The notes below the pieces were generated by a model that was given only the letters and a program-made list of their open reading frames with translations, was not told where the DNA came from and ran no database searches. DNA of 11,963 bases. It comes from an uncultured Oscillospiraceae bacterium (lineage in GTDB: Bacteria > Bacillota > Clostridia > Oscillospirales > Acutalibacteraceae). The stretch lies in assembly GCA_900547305.1 (NCBI GenBank), contig URGH01000071.1:1-11963 (forward strand), in the 5' to 3' direction. Below are positions 1-6,700 of the stretch, one piece after another. Every line of letters starts with the position of its first letter. Positions within the stretch are counted from its first letter, which is position 1. A program made the translations under genes and the position numbers.

Positions 1-1
1 C

Positions 2-190
2 GGCGGTGACGCGTTTGCCGCAGGGCTTATATATTCGCTTTTAAAACAAAAAGCGGCGCAGGATGCGGTGGAGTTTGCCACGGCGGCAGCGGTGCTGAAG
101 CACTCGATTGAGGGCGATTTTAACCGTGTTACGGCAGCGGAGGTTGAAAACCTCGCCGGAGGAGACGGCTCGGGTAGGGTGCAGAGATAA
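2..190 (+). CDS. kdgK: 2-keto-3-deoxygluconate kinase (PfkB family), C-terminal end, partial at window edge
   Basis: The last 62 codons of a PfkB/ribokinase-family sugar kinase enter from the left edge and stop at TAA 188-190. The first residues read GGDAFAAGL, which fits the PfkB signature 2 (DTxGAGDAF-like) carrying the catalytic Asp of this family. The tail SIEGDFNRV...GGDGSGRVQR is the ending I associate with 2-dehydro-3-deoxygluconokinases. These are cytoplasmic enzymes that phosphorylate KDG to KDPG with ATP in uronate/pectin breakdown. Substrate assignment rests on the C-terminal tail only; another PfkB kinase is possible because the substrate-binding N-terminal part lies outside the window. 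A strong hairpin terminator lies about 130 bp downstream, so this is probably the last intact gene of its operon. Confidence 0.75.
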   Translation, partial: GGDAFAAGLIYSLLKQKAAQDAVEFATAAAVLKHSIEGDFNRVTAAEVENLAGGDGSGRVQR

Positions 191-401
191 AATAATTAAA
201 CAATAAGTGATAAAGTTTACAATACTTAATATCGTATAGGAACAAAAAATCAAAGAAACAGGTGATTCAAATGGAATCACAAAAAAGAATATGTATCGGT
301 GTAAATACCGAGGATGCAACAGAGCGCCGAGCTTGTGAAAAGCAAGTTTGGCGCTCGGTCTTTTTTTATTCGACAAAATAAAACATAATTCTACATTTTA
401 A
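191..401. other. Spacer between KDG kinase and recombinase remnant
   Basis: AT-rich spacer. It holds a 36-codon reading frame (271-381, beginning MESQKRICIGVNTED) that runs straight through the terminator stem at 322-356. I therefore do not accept it as a normal gene, although it could be the stub of a gene cut off by rearrangement. No convincing promoter was found; a TTTACA box at 216-221 has no properly spaced -10. Confidence 0.4.
322..367 (+). terminator. Strong intrinsic terminator
   Basis: A 14-bp stem pairs 322-335 (GAGCGCCGAGCTTG) with 343-356 (CAAGTTTGGCGCTC), including two G-T wobbles and a 7-base loop. A run of seven T follows at 361-367. It is placed to end transcription from the KDG kinase operon and lies directly before the recombinase remnant. 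Confidence 0.85.
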
Positions 402-1538
402 GGGGCGGACACCGATGTACTGTATAAACCTTGCTGTATACAAAACAAAGGAAAGTATGAGCGCGCCATAGGCGACTGCAAGGGCGATGACGGAAAGCCC
501 GAAATCGTACCCGAAGAAGCCGATATTATCCGACTTATATATGACCGTTTCCTCGTGGGCGACAGTCTTAACGGAATTGCCGAGTTGCTTGAATCAAAGG
601 GAATTGCAAGCCCATCGGGAAAAGAGAAATGGCAGATTTCAACTGTACAGTCAATTCTTTCAAATGAGAAATATAAGGGTGACGCTGTAATAAACAAAAC
701 ATATATACGGGATTGTATATCCAAAAAGGTTATGGTAAATAACGGTGAACGCCCTAAGTATTATGTAGAAAACAATCACCCCGCTATTATAGACGCTGGT
801 ACATTCGGCAAGGTGCAGGAGGAGCTTGCACGGCGCTCGGGAAAACGAAAGGTCAAGCAAAAGGGTACAAAGACCGAACAGGGGAAGTATTCAAGCAAAT
901 ATGCGCTGACCGACTTGCTCGTATGCGGCGAATGCAAGACGCCTTATCGCCGATGCACATGGACGGCAGGCGGTAAAAGGAAAATAGTATGGCGCTGTAT
1001 TAACCGACTTGACTTCGGTAAGAAATATTGTCACAACTCACCGACTTTGGAAGAAAGCGTGTTGCAAAGGGCTGTAACGGCGGCGATTATGAAAACCGCT
1101 GATATGAACGCAGAGAGCCTTAAAACGCTGAAGCTGCATATAGGAATGGGATTACAAAATGAGAGGTGTGAGGATAACAGCCTTGACATACAAATACGAA
1201 TTGCGGAAATAGACGCGGAATTCAAAAAAATGCTCGACCGTGTAACCGATGATACATTGGAAGCTTTTGACGATGAAACCGCCACACGGCTTATGGACGA
1301 AAAAAGCCGTCTGCAACAGCAGCTTGACAATATAGCCACCGTTGAGCAGCAACGAGAAAATGCAAAATCCCGGCTTGACGACATCTACACGATACTGGAC
1401 GGCATAAAGAATCGCCCGATGGAATATGACGACCAAATCGTCCGGCAATTGCTCGAATGTGTAGTGGTCGACTCAAAAGAAGAGATTACCGTGATATTTA
1501 AGGGTGGAGTTAAGGTGGATCAGTCATTGAAACAATGA
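402..1538 (+). pseudogene. Large serine recombinase, 5'-truncated remnant (recombinase domain, zinc ribbon, coiled coil)
   Basis: Open frame from 402 to TGA 1536-1538; homology to large serine (TnpX/TndX-type) site-specific recombinases becomes clear at about 453 (GDDGKPEIVPEEADIIRLIY). Seen in order: the 'recombinase' DNA-binding domain (about 480-830, with SILSNEKYKGDAV and ENNHPAIID), a zinc ribbon with Cys codons at 924, 933, 996 and 1029, a coiled-coil segment (about 1180-1400), and the typical beta-strand tail ECVVVDSKEEITVIF. The N-terminal resolvase domain with the catalytic Ser, usually about 150-180 residues, is absent: the frame closes at TAA 399-401. The only in-frame start is GTG 555, which has no ribosome binding site, so the remnant could not recombine DNA and is probably not translated. 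The family moves integrative elements in Clostridia, so this marks an old or deleted element. Confidence 0.85.
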
Positions 1539-1583
1539 AAAGAAATCGTGACTGAGTGCAATTAAAATAATTTTAGTATATAG

Positions 1584-1612
1584 TGGAAATTCTTTTAAAA
1601 ATATGGTATAAT
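1584..1612 (+). promoter_or_regulatory. Extended -10 promoter of the fic gene
   Basis: A perfect TATAAT at 1607-1612 is preceded by TG at 1604-1605 (extended -10). A TGGAAA -35-like box (4 of 6) sits at 1584-1589 with a 17-bp spacer. Transcription would start near 1619, leaving a short leader of about 25 bases before the ribosome binding site GAGG at 1635-1638. Confidence 0.75.
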
Positions 1613-1643
1613 GCAGATAATAAAACAATACTGCGAGGTAAAC

Positions 1644-2633
1644 ATGAAAAATAAACAGCCTCCTTTTCAAATTACGAATAAAATCATTGATGATGTTGCG
1701 GAAATTTCCGAACTGATAGGCAGACTTTCTGCTCACAATCATCTTTCCGCCAATCCGAATCTCCGTCGCACCAACCGCATTCGTACTATTTACGGCTCAC
1801 TTGCTATTGAGCAAAACACACTAAGCCTTGAACAGGTTACAGCCGTTCTGAACGGCAAGCATGTTTTAGCTCCGCCCAAGGATATTGCCGAGGTCAAAAA
1901 CGCTTATGAGATTTACGAACATATGGACGAGCTTGACCCTTATTCTGTGGATGATTTGCTGACGGCGCACGGAATTATGACGCGCGGACTGATGGTTGAA
2001 TCCGGTATGTTTCGTACAAGACCCGTTGGTGTTGTAAATCAGGCTGGACAGGTTGTGCATCTCGGTACGTTGCCGCAGTATGTTCCGGATTCGGTTACGG
2101 AGCTTTTGGATTGGACAAAGCACAGCGATTTGCATATGCTGATTAAAAGCTGCGTGTTTCATTATGAATTTGAATTGATACATCCATTCGCAGACGGTAA
2201 CGGTCGCGTCGGACGGCTTTGGCATACGCTGTTGCTTTCAAAATGGAATTTGACATTTGCATGGTTGCCGGTTGAATCCATCATTCATGACCGCCAGCAG
2301 GAATACTACAACGCTATTAGCGCGAGCAACAACGCAGGAGAGTCAACCGCATTTATTGAATTTATGCTTTCCGCTATTAAAGCATCACTCATTGATGCAA
2401 CCAAAACGAGCGATGATATGAGCGATGGAAAAACGGATAAAAAAACCTTGCGCTTAAAGAAGATTGAACAGTTCCTGCAGACACACGAATACATTATGAA
2501 CGCCGATGTACGGGAGATATGCGGCGTGTCGGCAGCGACGGCAAACAGAATATTGGCAGGGTTGACAGAAACGGGAGCACTTAAAAAATACCATATAAAC
2601 GGATATTGGAAATATAAGGCAGCGAAAAAATAA
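1644..2633 (+). CDS. Fic family protein (class II), probable AMP transferase with C-terminal winged helix
   Basis: 329 residues from ATG 1644, chosen because GAGG at 1635-1638 sits five bases upstream; an in-frame ATG at 1611 overlaps the -10 box and cannot be used. The Fic motif HPFADGNGR is at residues 180-188, complete with the catalytic His and the phosphate-binding Asn/Arg. An N-terminal helix carries SLAIEQN (52-58), where class II Fic proteins have the inhibitory (S/T)xxxE(G/N) motif, so the protein is expected to hold itself inactive through its Glu56. Residues about 270-328 resemble a winged helix-turn-helix (VREICGVSAATANRILAGL). Fic enzymes usually transfer AMP from ATP to Ser/Thr/Tyr hydroxyls of proteins; the target here is unknown. 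There is no separate small antitoxin gene, as expected for class II. It stands alone between a recombinase remnant and a terminator at 2735-2769. Confidence 0.9.
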   Translation: MKNKQPPFQITNKIIDDVAEISELIGRLSAHNHLSANPNLRRTNRIRTIYGSLAIEQNTLSLEQVTAVLNGKHVLAPPKDIAEVKNAYEIYEHMDELDPYSVDDLLTAHGIMTRGLMVESGMFRTRPVGVVNQAGQVVHLGTLPQYVPDSVTELLDWTKHSDLHMLIKSCVFHYEFELIHPFADGNGRVGRLWHTLLLSKWNLTFAWLPVESIIHDRQQEYYNAISASNNAGESTAFIEFMLSAIKASLIDATKTSDDMSDGKTDKKTLRLKKIEQFLQTHEYIMNADVREICGVSAATANRILAGLTETGALKKYHINGYWKYKAAKK

Positions 2634-2734
2634 GCTATGAAAACAGCAAGAGTTTATTTGCCAAAGAGAAAGCTATGTGAAAGTTTGGGGTCATATTTGG
2701 AATCCGCAAAAAATCTTTTTCGTAGTCCTGCCAC

Positions 2735-2769
2735 AAAAATCCCGTTCACGAAAGTGAGCGGGATTTTTT
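2735..2769 (+). terminator. Intrinsic terminator with GAAA tetraloop downstream of fic
   Basis: A 15-bp stem pairs 2735-2749 with 2754-2768 (core ATCCCGTTCAC / GTGAGCGGGAT, one T-G wobble) and is closed by a GAAA tetraloop at 2750-2753. The T run (2764-2769) forms the 3' end of the stem, and the matching A run on the other side lets it work in both directions. It lies 100 bp after the fic stop codon. Confidence 0.85.
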
Positions 2770-2771
2770 AC

Positions 2772-2799
2772 TCTTACCTCTTACCTCTTCACTCTTACC
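2772..2799. repeat. Heptanucleotide tandem array TCTTACC x4
   Basis: Four consecutive 7-bp units: TCTTACC (2772-2778), TCTTACC (2779-2785), TCTTCAC (2786-2792, two changes) and TCTTACC (2793-2799). It directly follows the terminator T run. Confidence 0.8.
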
Positions 2800-2830
2800 T
2801 AAAAATAAAATCGGTAACGGGATTTTTGGG

Positions 2831-2851
2831 AAGTAATAAGTAATATGTAAT
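2831..2851. repeat. Heptanucleotide tandem array AAGTAAT x3
   Basis: Three consecutive 7-bp units: AAGTAAT (2831-2837), AAGTAAT (2838-2844) and ATGTAAT (2845-2851, one change). The unit differs from that of the array 30 bp upstream but the period is the same, and on opposite strands both units share the core GTAA. Confidence 0.75.
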
Positions 2852-2884
2852 AGGTGCGGCGCGGCTTTGCCGCCGATTGTAAAC

Positions 2885-2908
2885 GCAAGGTTACACCTTG
2901 CTATTTTT
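2885..2908 (+). terminator. Short terminator-like hairpin
   Basis: GCAAGGT (2885-2891) pairs with ACCTTGC (2895-2901) across a three-base loop, followed by TATTTTT at 2902-2908. A small GC-rich hairpin (GCGGC 2861-2865 with GCCGC 2869-2873) precedes it. No gene clearly ends here, so it may belong to a repeat element or to a gene that was deleted. Confidence 0.45.
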
Positions 2909-2919
2909 GTATTTGAAAA

Positions 2920-2960
2920 CACCGTTGAAATTTGAGCTTTTAAGTTCAGAATCAACGGTG
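2920..2960. repeat. Perfect 9-bp inverted repeat at the antiporter breakpoint
   Basis: CACCGTTGA at 2920-2928 and TCAACGGTG at 2952-2960 are perfect inverted copies separated by 23 bases. Recognisable antiporter coding sequence begins within or just after the right arm, so the repeat coincides with the point where the gene is cut. It could be an element end, a deletion hot spot or a simple hairpin. Confidence 0.6.
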
Positions 2961-3709
2961 CTTCAATTATGGCTGCTATTCTCGGCGCCGTATCGCCCGC
3001 CGTTGTTATTCCTCGTATGCTGCGGCTTATGGAAGAAAAGCGCGGAACCGAAAAAAGTATTCCGCAGCTTATTATGGCGGGAGCGTCCTGCGACGATATT
3101 TTCGTTATTGTGCTGTTTACTACATTCGTAGGCATGGCGCAGGGCGGAAATGCAAAGCTGCTTGATTTTGTCAATATCCCGGTCTCAATTCTGTTCGGTG
3201 TTGCCGTCGGCGCGGTGTTTGGGCTTGCTTTGGCGCTGTTTTTTGAAAGGGCTTATGCGCGCGGGCGCTTTATCCGTAACAGTATAAAGGTAATTACCGT
3301 CCTCGGCGTGTCATTTCTTTTGATTGCGATTGAAGCATGGGTAAAGCGGTGGGTCGCTGTGTCGGGGCTGCTTGCCGTAGTGGGTATGGCGTGCGTATTA
3401 AAGCTAAAAAGTCCTGCATGCGTTACAAAACGGATGTCGGAGAAATTCGGAAAGCTGTGGCTTGCCGCCGGCGTGGCGGTCTGCCTTATAGGAACACCGC
3501 TGAACATAAAAGAACGGCTTTTCTGCATTATCGCATATCTTCCGAAGGCAACCGTGCAGGCGGCAATCGGCTCTGTACCGCTGAGTTTGGGGCTTTCATG
3601 CGGTAGTATTGTCCTTTCTGTTGCCGTGCTCGGTATTTTAATAACCGCTCCGCTCGGTGCATTGGGAATTGATTTGAGTTATAAAAGGCTTTTAAACGTA
3701 TACGAATAG
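2951..3709 (+). pseudogene. Cation/proton antiporter (CPA/NhaP-like), 5'-truncated
   Basis: About 250 residues, frame closed upstream by TGA at 2933-2935; the first possible ATG is 2969, with no good ribosome binding site. The protein is strongly hydrophobic, with about six or seven membrane spans. It contains SPAVVIPRM (a discontinuous-helix motif of monovalent cation/proton exchangers) and GASCDDIFVIV, whose paired Asp residues (42-43 counted from ATG 2969) match the ion-binding Asp position. It ends with ITAPLGALGI, common near the C-terminus of this family. Full-length members have about 400 residues, so roughly the first 120-150 residues are missing. Such proteins exchange Na+ or K+ for H+ across the inner membrane. 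Without its first helices this copy is unlikely to work. The stop TAG (3707-3709) is followed at once by a terminator. Confidence 0.75.
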
Positions 3710-3720
3710 ATCTCCTTTTA

Positions 3721-3756
3721 AAAAGATATGGCAGCCTTTAAGGCTGCCATCTTTTT
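3721..3756. terminator. Bidirectional terminator between convergent genes
   Basis: ATGGCAGCC (3728-3736) pairs with GGCTGCCAT (3742-3750), with one more T-A pair around a three-base loop. AAAA (3721-3724) lies on the left and TTTTT (3752-3756) on the right. It can end transcription of the antiporter remnant on the + strand and of the giant gene, which stops at 3760, on the - strand. Confidence 0.9.
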
Positions 3757-3759
3757 AAG

Positions 3760-6700
3760 TTATTCTTTATGAACTGTTTCCGCTACGGAAGCGGCGGGGG
3801 CGCTCTGCGAGTCAAGCTCGGGATATACCGGCGTATATTCCTCTCCGTACATTTTAAGTCCGTCTACTATGCAGTAGGGTTTATAGGTTACGCTTTGAAT
3901 TCCGTCAACCGACAGCGCGTCGGCTGCACTAAACGCGTAAGTATAATTTTCAAACGGTACGTCAAGGTTCACCTCAACGTCGGCGGCTATTTTTTTGAAT
4001 CTGATAAGATCGCGTATATCAAGCGCCGAATCTCCGTTTATATCGGCGTTTATCGCAACCTTGCCCTCAAGCAAAAGCTTTTTGAGCGCCGCCATATCTG
4101 CCGCCGTGTCAACATTTCCGTTGTTATCCACATCGCAGTAATAAACCTTGCCGCCAAGCGCCAGCCACGGCTTTTTGCCGAGCGCGTTTGTATTGACGTA
4201 GTCGATGTAACAGTTGAATTTTTCGGTTCCGTTTGCGGTCAGGATTTCCAAATCACAGCCGACTCCCCAAACATAATTGACGGTGCTCGTTTCAAGAGCG
4301 ATTACGGTTCCTGTCGGGTCGCTGCCGATATATCTTATATCATTATATCCGAAAGGCTTTGAAAGCATTCTCCCGCAAATGTCGCAGCGGTTATCGTTAT
4401 TTTCGTCTGCGCATATACTGAGTTTCTTATAGCAGATATTGCAGGCGTGTTCGTAATCGTAAGGTTCATGCTCTTCACTGTCCGTTTTTTCTCCGCAAAC
4501 AGAGCATTCGTGCCAGTGGCGGGATGCGTCCGTCGACCAATCATCCTTGTAGGTGTGCGCCGATGTTTCGCCGTATTCAAAGGTTTCGCTGCCCGCAACC
4601 CCACAGGAGCAGGAAAGGTAGTAAACTGCCTTTTGCGTGCAGGTGGCGGCGGATTTTAAATACTTCTCGTCGGTGTTCTGAGTGAACGTATGGCTGTGCC
4701 CCGCCGCGGGCGTGATTTCGTGATTGCAGACCGTGCAGACCTGCGGGGCGGTATCGGTAGCAACGGTGTCGGACGTGTGCGCGTCTTCATCCGTTTTGTT
4801 GCCGCAGACTAAGCACTCATGCCAGTGCTTTTCCGAATTCTTTGACCATCCGCCGTAATTATGCTCCGCTTTTCCGCCGTAGCTTTCGCCGCATATATTG
4901 CACACCGCCTCTTCGGTGCAGGTGGCTTTTCCGCTGGTATGCCGGCATTCGTATTCGCACACCGTGCAGACGCCGTTTTCCCAGGTGTGTTTTCCGGCAG
5001 GAATTATTAAAGCCCCGCACATACATGTTTTTTTATGAATTTCATCTGTAAACTCATATTCGGCATTTATATGGTTATCGGGATCAATCTCACCATATGG
5101 GGTGTTGCATTTTTCGCAGCGTGCAGGCTCACGGCAGGTTGCCTCTCCGCCGGAATGCTTGCAGCCGTACAGGCACGCCCTGCAAACGCCGTTTTCATCG
5201 TAATCGTGCAGATCGGTAACTGTTTTTCCGCAGCAATCCCAGTGCTGCTCGTGGCAGAGCGGTGTCTTCTTGTAATTTGATGGAGACGATGTATGATTAT
5301 TCGGATCTTTCTCGCCGCAATACTGATTGCAAACCGAACAGTAAGCGGGTTCACGACAGTTTGCTTCCCACCGGGAAGTATCGTGCCCATTCGCGGGAAT
5401 CACCGTGCCGTAGTCTACAACTCCGCGGCAGTTCCAGCAAACGGTATCGCCCGTGTAGCCCTCTTCGGTACAGGTCGGATCCTTTTCACCGCTTGTATAT
5501 GTGCCGGAGGGGTAAAAATCGTGGTTATGCGGGTCGATCTGACCGTACCATATACCGCAGGTATGACACCGTGCCCTTTCGTGGCAGTTGGCAGGGGACG
5601 AAATTGAATGCTCGCATATACAGCCGCACACCGTGCAGATGCCGTCATCCCACTTGTGGTATTCATACGGGTATTTCGGCTTGCCGCAGCAGCTCCATTT
5701 GCTGTGGTGTCCCGCGTTGTCATGCCACTCTTCTTCATTCCATACGTCCGTTGCGTCGTCGGGGTGTGTGTCAGGGTCAAGCTTGCCGTATTCATTGCCG
5801 CAAACCTCGCAGACCGCTAAGTTTATGCAGGTCGCCTTGCCGCCCGTGTGCGGGAGCATTTCGCCCTGTGTAACGCCGCACCTTGAGCAGGTCTTGGGCG
5901 CGGTGCAGGTGGCTGCCAGCCAATCGTGACCGTTTTGCTGGCATTTGGTGCGTACCGTCAGATAAAAGTCTGCATAGGTTTTGGAAAATTCTTCTCCATA
6001 GGTGAGCTCACAGAGGAATATCCAGCCGCTCATATCCACCGTAGCCTTATTAACGCGCAAGCTGCACTTGGTATAGTAGGTAATTCCGTTTGTGGTTTCG
6101 GAAATATTTTCTTCCGTATAAATGCCGCGTAGATCTTCAAGTTCGGAAACATTAACATTTTCGCTTTCACCTGCTTTGCGAACTTTCCAGCAAACGCTTG
6201 AGGCAACTATCGGGTTACCCGGCAGTACATCGCTCTCAAACAGCAGACTGTCGTCCTCTACCACAGTAAACCGTTGACCTTTCCACCCTTTGAGGTACGG
6301 ATTGTAAAGCAACGTAAGCGTAACCTCATCCGAGATGACCTTGCTGAAATCATTGCTTACAACGCAGCGGTAGGCGTAGTGTGCGGTTGAAACGTAAACG
6401 TCACTCGAAGAGGCTGAGAAAACATATTTTTCCCCGTTCGCGCCCGCTATATCCTCAAAGGGTACATCCTCGCCCGCATATGACCGTTTTGCTACTTGCC
6501 ACTGATATTTTTCGGCATACTTCGCTTTTACCGAAAGTGTTGCGCCCCTGGGATATTTAACCGTTTGCGACTGCGGCTGTTCGGTTAGTTTAACCCACCT
6601 GTCGGTTACGTTTACCGTGATTTCGGCTGCAAGCATGCCGGTTTCATTAGTTCCGTCGGTTTGGGTTGCCACGCATCTGTAAACCCAGCCGTCCATATCC

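Larger units (their letters stand above)
2634..2950. other. Gene-free stretch with terminator, heptamer arrays and hairpins
   Basis: No credible gene. A 68-codon frame starting at 2637 lacks a ribosome binding site, crosses the terminator and is built partly from repeats. The region holds, in order, the terminator 2735-2769, the heptamer array 2772-2799, a second copy of CGGGATTTTT at 2818-2827 (first at 2759-2768), the heptamer array 2831-2851, a GC-rich hairpin 2861-2873 and a terminator-like hairpin 2885-2908. The concentration of small repeats next to a truncated gene suggests a small insertion element or a rearrangement scar. Confidence 0.55.

Noticed and set aside
216..240. Promoter TTTACA / TATAGG upstream of 271
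   Set aside because: Spacing is only 13 bp, too short for a sigma-70 promoter.
41..376. 111-codon minus-strand frame
   Set aside because: Antisense to the KDG kinase end and the terminator; no homology-like features or start signal.
2637..2843. 68-codon + strand frame after fic
   Set aside because: No ribosome binding site, runs through the terminator hairpin and the heptamer arrays; composition is that of the repeats.
2772..2851. CRISPR array
   Set aside because: Units are 7 bp, directly adjacent, with no unique spacers.
3337..3606. 89-codon + strand frame
   Set aside because: Out-of-frame shadow within the antiporter remnant.
4335..5929. Several frames on both strands inside the Cys-rich part of the giant gene, up to 203 codons
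   Set aside because: They arise from the repetitive codon pattern of the giant gene in other frames and lack ribosome binding sites.
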